DNA of 64,000 nucleotides from Calditrichota bacterium (GCA_008501765.1 QQUE01000020.1:62001-126000), one strand, 5' to 3'; shown: positions 1 through 9,096, counted from the first letter of the stretch. The notes: generated by a model not told the origin, from the letters alone. Numbers and translations are program-made.

Positions 1-212
1 GTTGGTCGTTCCACAAATGCCAAACCCGCAGGATTTGAAACCGGCGCCCAGTGGCCGTCGAGAAATGCTGTTCCGGTGTAGCCCATTGCAGCCATCGATG
101 GGGCGCTGGGGCGTACGTGCTGCATGATGATGTAATCAGGAACCTGGGCGAGAAGGTGTGTGGAAGTTAAAAGCAGAGTTGCAACAAAAAGACCGGGGTT
201 GAGTGATTTCAT
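1..212 (-). CDS. Secreted outer-membrane barrel-like protein, N-terminal fragment
   Basis: This is the first 70 or so residues of a gene that runs off the left edge. The ATG lies at 210-212 with a GGAC ribosome-binding site just upstream. The translation opens with a signal peptide (MKSLNPGLFVATLLLTSTHLLAQ), then reads VPDYIIMQHVRPSAPSMAAM and contains NPAGLA. The phrase 'asn-pro-ala-gly-leu' shortly after the signal peptide is typical of UPF0164/PorV-like and FadL-like outer-membrane proteins of the FCB group. The barrel itself is outside the window, so the family assignment is an inference from the N-terminus only. Confidence 0.6.
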   Translation of the reverse strand, partial: MKSLNPGLFVATLLLTSTHLLAQVPDYIIMQHVRPSAPSMAAMGYTGTAFLDGHWAPVSNPAGLAFVERP

Positions 213-250
213 CGGTTTGTCCTTTCTTTTCAAATTTGATGAACCAACAC

Positions 251-589
251 TTAATACAAAACACTAACGAATAAAAAGAGTACAGTCAGTAACGAAATGC
301 TCCCAATAAAAAATGCGTCTTCATTCATGCTATATTCAGTTAAGACAGAGAAATTGTAAATTTTTCCCCTGGGAATCACTATTTTTTCGCCGGTTTTAAA
401 TTTCCCAACAATACCATCGTTTTTTATTTCACAATTGTGAAGCCGGACTTTCTGCCCGTTTGTTTTGATAATTTCCACAAGGTCATATTTTACATTTTGT
501 TTATTGGAAAGATTGATTCGGGTTCTTTTCAGGCAGGCAGTAGCGGGAAAAATTAGAGCAAGTAGAAGAATTAAAGTGACAATTCGCAT
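251..589 (-). CDS. Small putative lipoprotein with C-terminal membrane segment
   Basis: A 112-residue protein I do not recognise. Residues 1-19 form a lipoprotein-type signal ending PATAC, so Cys19 is the likely lipidated residue. Residues 20-80 are soluble and mostly beta-like, including TNGQKVRLHN and GKFKTGEKIVIPRGKI, which suggests a small OB- or SH3-like barrel. Residues 92-112 form one hydrophobic helix. The start is the only plausible ATG for the signal peptide. A short hairpin (CGCCGGT/ACCGGCG, 615-634) lies just upstream. Function unknown. Confidence 0.6.
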   Translation of the reverse strand: MRIVTLILLLALIFPATACLKRTRINLSNKQNVKYDLVEIIKTNGQKVRLHNCEIKNDGIVGKFKTGEKIVIPRGKIYNFSVLTEYSMNEDAFFIGSISLLTVLFLFVSVLY

Positions 590-657
590 TTCGTTACCCC
601 AAGTATAGAATTGTCGCCGGTCGGATCACCGGCGGTGAAATTGAACTCCCGACGATA

Positions 658-849
658 TTATTTGTTCACTTCCATCGAATAATGGGCAAAACGGTGATCC
701 ACATCTTTGATATGAAACAAATACCATAAATCCTGTCCAATTTTGCTGAAAATGGGATGCATTGCCTCGAAGGCACGCCCAAGTTCGAAAAATATATTGT
801 AGTAAAACAATAAAACTCGCACATTAATAAAAAAAATCAGATATAATTA
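658..849 (-). pseudogene. Decayed 3' remnant of a DUF1569/DinB-like gene
   Basis: The minus strand from about 849 to the TAA at 658-660 is open but has no start codon. Its last 35 codons read FELGRAFEAMHPIFSKIGQD followed by LWYLFHIKDVDHRFAHYSME and VNK. This matches the C-terminus of the intact gene at 3141-3605 (NPIFGELDQEMWFRFHIKHL, then NHHFAQFSIVVENS) in pattern and spacing. It looks like a truncated paralogue left by duplication or a deletion in this gap. The stretch upstream of the conserved part shows no similarity. The rest of the 590-899 spacer holds only a hairpin at 615-634. Confidence 0.5.
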
Positions 850-899
850 GAACCAGTGAAACATAGTAATGTTGATTCTCACAATCAAGTCAATAGAAT

Positions 900-3107
900 A
901 TGGTGAATACGCAAGTTCAGAAAGGTTTGATGACTATGGCAAGTATTCTCAACCGCTTTAAGCTGAAATGGAAAAAGTCTGCAAAATCGAAAGGCACAAA
1001 ATCGAGGAAGTTTGGAACATTCAGTGGGGTTTTTATACCGGATGTCCTGACAATACTTGGTGTTATCATGTTTTTGCGGCTTGGATGGGTCGTTGGGAAT
1101 GCAGGATTTCTCGGTGCTGTTGTCATAATTTTGCTTGCTAAATCCATTACAATCTGCACTGGACTTTCCCTTGCGTCGATTACTACCAATATCCGGATCG
1201 GCGCAGGTGGAGCATATTCAATAATCTCAAAATCGCTTGGACTCGAAGCCGGGGGCAGCATTGGAATACCGTTTTATATTTCCCAGACATTGTCTGCGGC
1301 ATTGTATATAATCGGTTTTACCGAAGGTTGGTTAAGGATATTTCCCGATCACGTTCCGTTGGTCGTTGCTACCACATCCTGGTTGAGTCTTTTGGTCATC
1401 TCCTACATAAGTGCACATTTTGCGATAAAAGTGCAATACTTAATAATGGCAATACTGGCCGGTTCACTTCTTTCATTTTTTCTTGCCCCGGTTGATATCC
1501 CACAATCTTCGGAATTAGTTGGAAATTTTGAAGACGCCAGTTTTTGGGTTGTATTTGCGATCTTTTTTCCGGCTGTAACTGGAATTATGGCTGGTGCAAA
1601 CATGTCTGGTGATTTAAAAGATCCACGGCGTGCGCTTCCAATCGGTACGCTTTCCTCAATTTTCGTCACCATGGTCATCTATATTGTTCTCGCCTGGGTG
1701 CTCAGTCGTATTGCAAGTCCCGAGGAGTTGCGAACAAATCAGATGATCATGGTAGATAAAGCGCTTTGGGCGCCGGTAATTATTGCTGGAATCTTAGGTG
1801 CCACGTTATCCTCAGCACTCGGTAGCATGCTCGGTGCTCCGCGTATTTTGCAAGCACTTGCCGCACAACGTACTGTCCCTTTCCATCAATTTTTTGCTGC
1901 AAAATCCCGAAAAAATGAACCACGCAACGCAATTATTTTCACCGGTATTTTTATAGAGGTCGCTTTAATTTTAGGAAATATTGATCTGTTGGCATCTTTA
2001 ATAACCATGTTTTTTCTTATCACTTACGGGATGCTGAATCTTGTTGTATTTATCCAACAGAGTATGCGAATAATCAGTTTCAGACCAACTTTCCAAATTC
2101 CACAATTGGTCTCATTTCTTGGTGCCACAGGTTGCATATTTATGATGTTTCTCATCAACGCTGTTTTCAGTATTATAGCAATAATAATAATAATTATTCT
2201 CTATATATGGTTGGAACGGCGGGAGTTAAAATCTAATTTTGGTGATTTACGCGGGGGCTTGTTTCTCGTGCTGGCAGAACGAGCATCCCGTGTGGCGATG
2301 AATTATCCCCGGCATCAGATATCCTGGAAACCTGATTTATTATTACCCATTGATGATCCAAAAGTTTGGGCGGGACCGCTCTTGTTTATTCGAAATATTA
2401 CCTATCCATCCGGCAGTATTTTCGCATTTACAGTACAAAAAAATGAAAATAATAATACCAAGTCTGCGTTGCAGGATTTATTGGAACCTATCAAACGCGA
2501 TGGCGTGCTTGTCAGTACGACGGTAATTGATGACAGCAGTTTTGAGCATGGCGTGAAACTGGTCATTCAGACCTTGAGTGGCAGTGCATTTCGACCAAAT
2601 ATTCTGTTTCTAACGATTGGAGCTGATAATAATAATGATGATGTCATAAACAAGCTTGTGTTCGATGCAGCTAAAAACCGGCTCGGCGTTTCAATTTTAC
2701 GCCAACACTCCCGAAAAGCTTTTGGGATGCAACGCAGCATTAATTTATGGCTCCGGGATAAAAGCCCGAATTGGCATCTTGCGATGTTGATCAGCCTACA
2801 GCTACAAATCAACTGGAATGGGACTATTAATCTTGTCACTGCTTCGCAGGAGAAAGGGGACGAAGGCCGGCTTGCTGGATTTCTGGAAAAACTTGGTGAC
2901 CGGGCCCGATTGCCATCAATGACTGAATTTCATGTACTGATTGGGCCATTTAAGGACGTTGTGAAAGAAGCTCCCCCGGCTGATATTAATATCTTCGGGA
3001 TGGGGCATGGTGCTGTGTCATTTGATTTTATTCGTGAAATATCCGAGCTTACAAAATCTACGTGCTTGTTTGTGCGCGACTCGGGTGAAGAAAGCGCTTT
3101 AGTTTAA
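900..3107 (+). CDS. SLC12-like cation-chloride cotransporter / APC permease
   Basis: A 735-residue inner-membrane transporter. A basic N-terminus (residues 20-38) is followed by GVFIPDVLTILGVIMFLRLG (43-62), the first-helix signature of the Na-K-Cl cotransporter (SLC12) branch of the APC superfamily. About 12 membrane segments extend to residue ~440. A soluble C-terminal domain of ~290 residues follows, as in SLC12 proteins. The predicted role is electroneutral uptake or efflux of K+/Na+ with Cl-, or related amino-acid transport. The ATG at 900 has a poor ribosome-binding site. The ATG at 930 has AAAGG seven bases upstream and may be the true start (725 residues). It appears to be a single-gene unit. 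Confidence 0.8.
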   Translation: MVNTQVQKGLMTMASILNRFKLKWKKSAKSKGTKSRKFGTFSGVFIPDVLTILGVIMFLRLGWVVGNAGFLGAVVIILLAKSITICTGLSLASITTNIRIGAGGAYSIISKSLGLEAGGSIGIPFYISQTLSAALYIIGFTEGWLRIFPDHVPLVVATTSWLSLLVISYISAHFAIKVQYLIMAILAGSLLSFFLAPVDIPQSSELVGNFEDASFWVVFAIFFPAVTGIMAGANMSGDLKDPRRALPIGTLSSIFVTMVIYIVLAWVLSRIASPEELRTNQMIMVDKALWAPVIIAGILGATLSSALGSMLGAPRILQALAAQRTVPFHQFFAAKSRKNEPRNAIIFTGIFIEVALILGNIDLLASLITMFFLITYGMLNLVVFIQQSMRIISFRPTFQIPQLVSFLGATGCIFMMFLINAVFSIIAIIIIIILYIWLERRELKSNFGDLRGGLFLVLAERASRVAMNYPRHQISWKPDLLLPIDDPKVWAGPLLFIRNITYPSGSIFAFTVQKNENNNTKSALQDLLEPIKRDGVLVSTTVIDDSSFEHGVKLVIQTLSGSAFRPNILFLTIGADNNNDDVINKLVFDAAKNRLGVSILRQHSRKAFGMQRSINLWLRDKSPNWHLAMLISLQLQINWNGTINLVTASQEKGDEGRLAGFLEKLGDRARLPSMTEFHVLIGPFKDVVKEAPPADINIFGMGHGAVSFDFIREISELTKSTCLFVRDSGEESALV

Positions 3108-3140
3108 ACCTATTCATGGGTGCTATCTTGCTTTTTATTG

Positions 3141-3605
3141 TCAGGAATTTTCAACGACGATTGAAAATTGTGCAAAATGGTGGTTCAAATGTTTGATATG
3201 AAAGCGAAACCACATTTCCTGATCCAGTTCACCAAATATTGGATTCATGACATTGGCCTCGGGATTTTCACGCCAGAATGTGAGGTAGCGATCGCAGGAT
3301 TTCTCTAATTGGTTGATTGCTTCTGCGGGATTTTCGAATTTGTGGGGCAGAGGATCTTGCGGCAATAGTGGTGTTTTAAAATTTTGCGGCATCGCTCTGT
3401 CACTGCGTAAAAAGGCCTGCTGCCTGGGTAATTTTTCAGCCGGAGTCACACATTTTATATCTTTAAACAGCATATCAAAAGTGATTTTCAGGTGCTCAAT
3501 CATATTTTGAAAATCCATATTACCCCAATTGGGCTGGGGATAGGGGGGATTTTGAACGGCTTTTTTCAAGGCAAAAAGATAGGTTTGCACCAGATCTCCA
3601 ATCAT
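3141..3605 (-). CDS. DUF1569/DinB-like four-helix protein
   Basis: A 154-residue soluble protein with no signal peptide. It resembles the DUF1569 branch of the DinB/YfiT-like four-helix-bundle superfamily. An early helix carries MIEHLKI, and the C-terminal signature is NPIFGELDQEMWFRFHIKHL followed by NHHFAQFS. The His residues in HIKHLNHH would be the metal ligands in this superfamily. The substrate is unknown; members act on small thiols or CoA-linked compounds or are uncharacterised. A truncated second copy of the C-terminal motif lies at 658-849 on the far side of the transporter gene. Confidence 0.65.
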   Translation of the reverse strand: MIGDLVQTYLFALKKAVQNPPYPQPNWGNMDFQNMIEHLKITFDMLFKDIKCVTPAEKLPRQQAFLRSDRAMPQNFKTPLLPQDPLPHKFENPAEAINQLEKSCDRYLTFWRENPEANVMNPIFGELDQEMWFRFHIKHLNHHFAQFSIVVENS

Positions 3606-3725
3606 TTTTTTTTCGGACAGGATTACAGGACATTCATCCCGTAAATCCTGTCTTAAATTTTAAAATTTAATGGGATACACTTTTGTTGAAGATAAGTATC
3701 ATGAATGTGAAGTGCAACCGGGAGT

Positions 3726-3758
3726 AGCGATTCCATTCCTGCAAGTGATGGAATCGCT
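3726..3758. repeat. 11-bp inverted repeat downstream of the barrel gene
   Basis: AGCGATTCCAT and ATGGAATCGCT are perfect complements around an 11-base loop. They lie 13 bp past the stop of the minus-strand barrel gene. No clear U-tract follows on the minus strand, so this is either a REP-like hairpin protecting the 3' end or a weak terminator. Just to the left (3616-3655) is a looser pair of ACAGGATT / AATCCTGT motifs of a kind that recurs near 727 and 15818-15850. Confidence 0.5.
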
Positions 3759-3770
3759 CGCTGCCCTAAC

Positions 3771-4964
3771 TTAAAAATAAACGCGAACCCGCGCAATACC
3801 CCCATAACCAAATTCGCCGAATTCTGAATCTTTTTCGCCGACCGGCACGTAGCCGACGAACATGATTTCGGAGTTGTCATTGAAGCTGTAATCAAACCAG
3901 GGGAAGAAAATCGCGCTTTTGTCGGTGAGATTGATGAGCGCGTAGTTGGACCAATTCCACAATTCAGAGATCGGGTAGCGCTGGCCAGCGAAGAGATAAT
4001 CCTGTCCGAGATTTTCGCCATCCGCACCAAAAAGGCGCATCCAATCGGCAAATGTGTATTGATTTTTATTCGATTTCCCCAACTCATTCCGGTAGTATTC
4101 TGATGTGAAATAGAGCCCGCTTTCAAAAGTATAATCCATCCCGAAAAGATATTGGCCGTAGTTTTCGCTGATTTTCATTTTGTTGTATGCGCCTTCGGCC
4201 CACACGCCCAGGCCGAAGAGTTCCCCGGAAAAATCACCGCCGAAAAGTTGCCGTTTTTCGTTAAACATATCGAAAAATAATATTCCGAAAGTATTAACAT
4301 CGATGAATGTCTGCTGCTCTTTTTCGACTGCACTTGCGGAGAAATCGAATCCAAGAAAGTGTTGTTTAATTTTGAGCGCTTTCGTGGAATTTCCCCATTC
4401 ACTTTCCGGGCTAACTATGGCCGTAAGCATGCCTTCATCGCCGAATGGATATTCCATTTTGAACGCATTAATGCCGACCTTTTCATAGGTGGGATCAAGG
4501 GTGTTTTTCGCGTTGAAAATATCAGTTGGGTTCCACGAATATCCCGTGCCCCACGGCAGTTGCTGTTTACCAATTCGCAGGTTAACAAGGTCGGAATAGA
4601 GTGTGACGAATGCGTTGTCGAGATAATTTTCATCGGTAAATTGCAGATTGAATTCATCGAAACTGGCCAATGGCAAGGCCGCGAGTCCTGCTGTAAATTT
4701 CGCTGGCAAAAAATCGAATGGGTTGATCGTCGTCGCGCCATGGAAAGTACGATAAACATAGTTGGCATTGAATGTGATGTTTTCGGCGACCTCCGCAGAT
4801 ATATCCAGACGCAGTTTATTATAATCCTGCAGCACGAGCTGGTCGCCTACCTTTTGTGGGAAGAATTGATTCTCGAAATAACCGGATAGTTCCAGTTCCT
4901 GGGCATTTGTGATTGAAATTGAAATGAACAGTATGAACGAAAAAAGCCAATAATTGTTTTTCAT
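3771..4964 (-). CDS. Outer-membrane beta-barrel protein, DUF1302-like
   Basis: A 397-residue secreted protein. The signal peptide ends at NAQ (about residue 22). The mature part is rich in alternating aromatic strands and ends in VRVYF, the terminal aromatic residue expected for BAM-inserted barrels. The stretch RIGKQQLPWGTGYSWNPTDI is a typical strand-turn of DUF1302-like or porin-like barrels seen next to RND lipid exporters. I chose the ATG at 4962-4964 because GAGG lies seven bases upstream; the reading frame extends four codons to a TTG but gains nothing. It is probably the outer-membrane component of the module encoded by the next two genes upstream. A MITE-like repeat (5128-5296) separates it from the LolA-like gene. 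Confidence 0.7.
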   Translation of the reverse strand: MKNNYWLFSFILFISISITNAQELELSGYFENQFFPQKVGDQLVLQDYNKLRLDISAEVAENITFNANYVYRTFHGATTINPFDFLPAKFTAGLAALPLASFDEFNLQFTDENYLDNAFVTLYSDLVNLRIGKQQLPWGTGYSWNPTDIFNAKNTLDPTYEKVGINAFKMEYPFGDEGMLTAIVSPESEWGNSTKALKIKQHFLGFDFSASAVEKEQQTFIDVNTFGILFFDMFNEKRQLFGGDFSGELFGLGVWAEGAYNKMKISENYGQYLFGMDYTFESGLYFTSEYYRNELGKSNKNQYTFADWMRLFGADGENLGQDYLFAGQRYPISELWNWSNYALINLTDKSAIFFPWFDYSFNDNSEIMFVGYVPVGEKDSEFGEFGYGGIARVRVYF

Positions 4965-5127
4965 TTTGAGCCTCAATTATTTTATAAAGGCAGAATGATT
5001 TTATTTGCATAGCCTGCGTTCCGCCACGGATATACAAAGATCAAATATGAATTTTTTTAGATAAGAATCCTGTGATTAATCCGTGAAATTCAGTGATCAT
5101 CGGTGGCAAAAAAAACAAGCTAAATAG

Positions 5128-5296
5128 TTAACGTGAGGTCGATGTAAGCTGTAACATTCTTAACCAAGCATAACTAAAATAGAGCGAAGGCGTCTCGCCG
5201 AGCGTTTCGTGCGTTATCCTCGGCGGGACGCCTTCGGACTATATTCTATAATTAATTCGTTTTATCCCCATTATTCTTATATCGAACTCACGTTAG
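5128..5296 (-). repeat. MITE-like palindromic repeat, family 1, copy 1
   Basis: Imperfect terminal inverted repeats TAACGTGAGGTCGATGTAAG and ATATCGAACTCACGTTA bound a ~169-bp element. The core is a long hairpin, CGAAGGCGTC...GACGCCTTCG, flanking an internal GAGGATAACGCACGAAACGC-type segment (given here in the orientation of the other copies). It is inverted relative to the copies at 24061 and 54662. It codes for nothing credible. A short reading frame starting MRYPRRDAFGLY recurs in all three copies only because the DNA is repeated. The terminal TA may be a target-site duplication, as for IS630/mariner-type elements. The flanking 4965-5391 spacer otherwise contains only a short ATCAGTGATCATCGG-like motif. 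Confidence 0.8.
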
Positions 5297-5391
5297 TTAT
5301 AAATGATTCGGGAAATATAATTATTTTTAAGACCTTATCGATCTGCCCAAAATTATTCTGCCTAAAAAAGCCTGCACATATTTTCGGCAAA

Positions 5392-6141
5392 TCATCGCCG
5401 CTTCAAATTTTTCGTAGTGAACATCTTGTCTTCAATTTCGAGATCAAATTCGATTTCCAGCGTTTGCATAATTGTTTCACCGCCGTCCTGCAAATTTTTC
5501 ATCGTCATTTTCATCGCGGTCCAATGGTCGTCGATTTTGCGAATATCCGTCAGGTGCAGGCGTTTGAGAATTTCGTCGGATTCAAAATAATCGATGCGTC
5601 TGGTAACAAATATTTCCTTGTCTGCCCACAGAATGAGCTTGGCATAGCTGGGGCCTGACTCTGTTGGAATGAGTTCAAACTTATAGCATAGCGTATCAGA
5701 AATTTTTTCTTCACCCAACAATTTGTAGTGGTAATCTTTTTCGATTTCCCCGCCGGACATGTCTTCATAGGCAAAATCACTACCCTGAACTTTTTGCTTT
5801 TTTGCATGACTGGCAAGGTGGCGGACCCGGTCGGTTTTTGGTGTGTAAAACCAGATATCATCACCATCGTTGAGCATGAGAATTTTATCGCCCTTAACCC
5901 GTTTTGGCGCTGTGTAAATCATGAGCTGTTTATCGTTTTTATCTTTCGTCCAGGCTTGCATCTCCAGGGTGCGCTTTTTCCCGCTTGAGGTGAGGATTAT
6001 CTGTTTCATCTGCGCTTTGCTGGAATGAACGCGTTCGTTGGCATCTATTTTTTGAATTATCTCTTTTGACGATAATTCTTGCCCTTTTGCCACAGTGAAA
6101 ATCACGGGCGATATTAGTAAAAAGCAGATTATTTTTTTCAT
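5392..6141 (-). CDS. LolA-like outer-membrane lipoprotein-sorting protein
   Basis: A 249-residue periplasmic protein with a signal peptide (residues 1-20, ending AKGQ). The fold is that of LolA-like carriers: ELSSKEIIQKIDANERVHSS at the start, then strands such as KRTLEMQAWTKDKNDKQLMI and KILMLNDGDDIWFYTPKTDR. The sequence HAKKQKVQGSDFAYEDMSGG is characteristic of the 'outer membrane lipoprotein-sorting protein' group encoded with MMPL/RND transporters. It is predicted to ferry a lipid or lipid-linked substrate from the RND permease across the periplasm. The start has GGAAAG upstream. It lies 30 bp after the RND gene, so the two are almost certainly cotranscribed. Confidence 0.8.
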   Translation of the reverse strand: MKKIICFLLISPVIFTVAKGQELSSKEIIQKIDANERVHSSKAQMKQIILTSSGKKRTLEMQAWTKDKNDKQLMIYTAPKRVKGDKILMLNDGDDIWFYTPKTDRVRHLASHAKKQKVQGSDFAYEDMSGGEIEKDYHYKLLGEEKISDTLCYKFELIPTESGPSYAKLILWADKEIFVTRRIDYFESDEILKRLHLTDIRKIDDHWTAMKMTMKNLQDGGETIMQTLEIEFDLEIEDKMFTTKNLKRR

Positions 6142-6171
6142 ATTCTTTCCTTTTATAACAGCGATTTGAAA

Positions 6172-8874
6172 TTAATTATTGGCACGCACATTATTTTTTT
6201 CAATTAATCCCAGCAGCGCTGGTAGAATAATTATCGAGCTCAGAAAGCAGGCTCCGACCCCAATAAATAAGGCGATTCCCAAGCTGCCCAAACCCCGGTA
6301 CGTAGCAAAAACCAACGAGCCAAATGCCAGCATTGTCGTCAGGGAAGTTAACAGAACCGCTTTCCCTGTGCTCGAAAAAACAGTCCGAATTTTTCCGGCG
6401 CCTTCAACACGATAGCGGTGCAGAATGTGGACACCGTCATCGATGCCAATGCCGATTATCAAAGGCAGGCCCATCAGATTAACCATTGTCAATTGCAAGC
6501 CGAAAAGGTGCATCGTGCCTAACATCCAAATAGCGCCGATGATCAGTGGAATCATCGCTAAAATTGCATAGTGGATTTTTCTAAAATCCAGTAATAAAAT
6601 AACAAAAACAACCACGATAGTTAGTGCAGCCGCCTTTTTGCCATCCTGAGCAATAATATCGATGAGAATGTAAAAAATGGGTGCCACACCAGTTACGCGT
6701 GGGTCCAGTTTCTGCATTTGTTGTGTGAAACGTTCAAGAAATTCCAGGTTCCAGACTTGCTCTTTGGGGTAAATTGTGACGAGAAATTTTTTACCATCGT
6801 GACTAACAAAGCGATCTTTAATGTCTTCGGGTATATCGTCGATTGTTATTGGTGTTGTCGTCGCCATTCCGAGCGCAAGTTTGCGGAAGTGAGGCGCAAA
6901 ATGGGTATTAAAACTGTTTAATTTTGCAACATTCCTGACTGGATCTGCTTTGATTTTTTGCACAAGATTCGCCACGAGCGATTCGTTGTTTTCTGATTCG
7001 AGATCACCGATGATCTCTTTGCATTTTTTATCAACTTTATCCTGCCCGCCGAGAAATGCCAATTGCGCGAGCTCAATAATATTGTCTTCGACGCGATATA
7101 ATTCGTCAATATACGCATCGAAATCTGATTGCGATAGCGGGATTATGGTCTGATTTTTTCGCAACGATTTTCTGATTTCATGGATAATCGGCAACCGTTT
7201 GTTTTGTTCCTCTGTCGATGGAATATACTCGGAAATGCTGGTTACCATGCCAATCATTTTCAGATCTTTTGCTGATTTTGTGATCTCTCGCGCTTTCTCG
7301 ATCGATTCCGCTGTCACGATGGCAAAGTCGGGTGTGACATCAAATTTGTTTTCCATTTCATGCTGAAGTTTAATGGAAGTTAGCCCGATTGGTTCCATGT
7401 TGAGATAGTTGTAATCAAAGGTGATTTGTAGCGCCGAGTAAAACAGGAGCGCAGTGACAAGCAGGCATGCAAGTAAAACGGTGACGGGTTGTTTTGATAT
7501 GTTTTCGCCAAGGCTGCCGAGTATTTTAAACTCAGGCGAACGCACAATAAACTTCTTTTTGTGTAATTTTGTTAAAATTCTATCTCGAAATGAAAGCATC
7601 GCTGGCAGAACAAGTATCGCTGCCAGCATGCAGAAAATCACGCCACTGCCTGCGACTATTCCAAATTCGGACATGCCAGCGCTTTCGGAAATCATCAAAG
7701 TTAAAAACGCAAAAGCCGTGGTGAACCCGCCTGTAATAATGCCACTGCCTGATTTTATCAACGCCAATTCAAGAGCTGCCCCAATTGTGTTTCCCTCGGC
7801 TCGTTTCTCAGTATACACTGAAATAATATGAATTGAAAAATCCACGCCCAACCCGATGAGAATAACTGAAAACATCGACGTCATAATATTTAGACTGCCA
7901 ACCGTAATTGCTGCGAAACCAGCCGCCCAGATTATCCCGATAGTCAGGCTGATCCCCGCGAGAATCGGTGCAACCCACATGCGGAAAGAGATAATAAACA
8001 GCGCCAGGATGAGAACTAACGCCAGAAGGGAGGTAATGTACATATCTTCGCTGGCAGCGACCGTTTCGTCACGGGCGAGGGCGAACATGCCTGTCGTTCC
8101 TGCAAAAAGACCGGGGTATTTGGCTGCGACATCGGCTATCAATGCATCAATTGTATTCTCAACTTTGATGACTTTGTCCATTTCGTTAATCGTAAACGTT
8201 GGCTGCGCAAAAAGCAGGATCATATCCTTGTCCGGGGATATCATGTATTCATCGCCGATGATCAGGCGCTCCGCAGCAAATTGCGCCAGTCTTGTATCGG
8301 GACTTGAGTTCATTTCCGTGTACTGATCGAGTGTCTGCAACCAGTATTTTATCCCATCGAGAAACATGACCGCGTTATTCTCTTTTTCTTTTGTCGAGAT
8401 GCTTGCTTCGTCCTGCACCCAGGTTTTTTCGAAATTCTCATTGAGGTGGCGCAACCAGGGAAGAAGGCCGAGGTTCTTATACAGGTCCTGGCTGTTTTTC
8501 AGGTCCTTTTCTTTTTGCAATTTCAATCCGTGCTCGAGAATAAAATTGCGTTCAATTTTATAATCTACTCGCTTCACATATTTATCCAATGAAGCCACTT
8601 TACCGGCAATCTCATCTGCAAATTCTTTCAGGTCGCCTTCCTGGCCTTTCGCGGCAATAATAATCATCGAAGCGGTGCTATAATCATCAATAACCTGATT
8701 AAATTCTTTCACCATTAAATGCGATTGCGGCATAAGATTTTTAAAATGCATTGTCAGTTCGAGATTGCTCGCCAATCCAGCGGCGATAAATGTAAAAATC
8801 AGAGCAATCAGCAACATTGTTCCTGCTCGTTTTTCTGCAACGCGAGCGATTCGCTTCAGTAAATTTTCGCGCAT
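6172..8874 (-). CDS. RND-superfamily (MMPL/HpnN-type) lipid exporter
   Basis: A 900-residue inner-membrane protein with two RND repeats. Each has one N-terminal helix, a large periplasmic loop and a five-helix bundle. The proton-relay regions read LGVDFSIHIISVYTEKR in the first half and IGIGIDDGVHILHRYRVEG in the second, each with a conserved Asp. This is the MMPL/HpnN class, whose members move hopanoids, glycolipids or lipoproteins rather than drugs. The ATG has AGGAG nine bases upstream. A palindrome suited to a TetR-family repressor lies 77-90 bp upstream. It heads the operon with the LolA-like gene and probably the barrel gene. The actual substrate cannot be read from the sequence. Confidence 0.85.
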   Translation of the reverse strand: MRENLLKRIARVAEKRAGTMLLIALIFTFIAAGLASNLELTMHFKNLMPQSHLMVKEFNQVIDDYSTASMIIIAAKGQEGDLKEFADEIAGKVASLDKYVKRVDYKIERNFILEHGLKLQKEKDLKNSQDLYKNLGLLPWLRHLNENFEKTWVQDEASISTKEKENNAVMFLDGIKYWLQTLDQYTEMNSSPDTRLAQFAAERLIIGDEYMISPDKDMILLFAQPTFTINEMDKVIKVENTIDALIADVAAKYPGLFAGTTGMFALARDETVAASEDMYITSLLALVLILALFIISFRMWVAPILAGISLTIGIIWAAGFAAITVGSLNIMTSMFSVILIGLGVDFSIHIISVYTEKRAEGNTIGAALELALIKSGSGIITGGFTTAFAFLTLMISESAGMSEFGIVAGSGVIFCMLAAILVLPAMLSFRDRILTKLHKKKFIVRSPEFKILGSLGENISKQPVTVLLACLLVTALLFYSALQITFDYNYLNMEPIGLTSIKLQHEMENKFDVTPDFAIVTAESIEKAREITKSAKDLKMIGMVTSISEYIPSTEEQNKRLPIIHEIRKSLRKNQTIIPLSQSDFDAYIDELYRVEDNIIELAQLAFLGGQDKVDKKCKEIIGDLESENNESLVANLVQKIKADPVRNVAKLNSFNTHFAPHFRKLALGMATTTPITIDDIPEDIKDRFVSHDGKKFLVTIYPKEQVWNLEFLERFTQQMQKLDPRVTGVAPIFYILIDIIAQDGKKAAALTIVVVFVILLLDFRKIHYAILAMIPLIIGAIWMLGTMHLFGLQLTMVNLMGLPLIIGIGIDDGVHILHRYRVEGAGKIRTVFSSTGKAVLLTSLTTMLAFGSLVFATYRGLGSLGIALFIGVGACFLSSIIILPALLGLIEKNNVRANN

Positions 8875-8950
8875 TTTGAACTCCTGTGAGCTAATTTTCT
8901 GCGTTTTCGTTTGAGATGGTTCAGATGGAATTTTATTTTATATTTAAAAC

Positions 8951-8964
8951 TGACTGTTCGGTCA
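8951..8964 (-). promoter_or_regulatory. Candidate TetR-type operator before the RND export operon
   Basis: TGACTGTTCGGTCA is a near-palindrome with TGAC/GTCA arms around a CGAACA-like centre, the shape of many TetR/AcrR operators. On the minus strand it sits between a possible -35 (TTGCGT) and an AT-rich -10 region (TAAATATAAAAT), where a bound repressor would block transcription. No tetR gene is next to it in the window, so the regulator would be encoded elsewhere. Confidence 0.4.
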
Positions 8965-9049
8965 TACGCAAAAAATAAATAATTTCCTCCATTTTTCAGG
9001 AGTTTCTTTTAAAAATTTCGTTAAAAGATTGCGGAGCGCTAAAAGGCAA

Positions 9050-9090
9050 TAAAAAAAGCCGTTATTTCAAATAACGGCTTTCTAATTTTT
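9050..9090 (-). terminator. Rho-independent terminator after the CoA-transferase gene
   Basis: AAAGCCGTTATTT and AAATAACGGCTTT form a strong hairpin with A/T tracts on both sides. It lies just past the stop of the minus-strand CoA-transferase gene. The A-rich left side becomes the U-tract on the minus strand. The hairpin is symmetrical enough to act in both directions. Confidence 0.8.
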
Positions 9091-9096
9091 CGGTGA

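Noticed and set aside
3653-4126. Minus-strand 157-codon frame overlapping the barrel gene
   Set aside because: It is a shifted-frame shadow of the barrel gene with a low-complexity, Ser/Arg-rich translation and no ribosome-binding site.
5209-5658. Open frames starting MRYPRRDAFGLY at three places
   Set aside because: They recur only because the MITE-like DNA recurs. They run across its palindromic core and into unrelated flanking DNA, so they are not genes.
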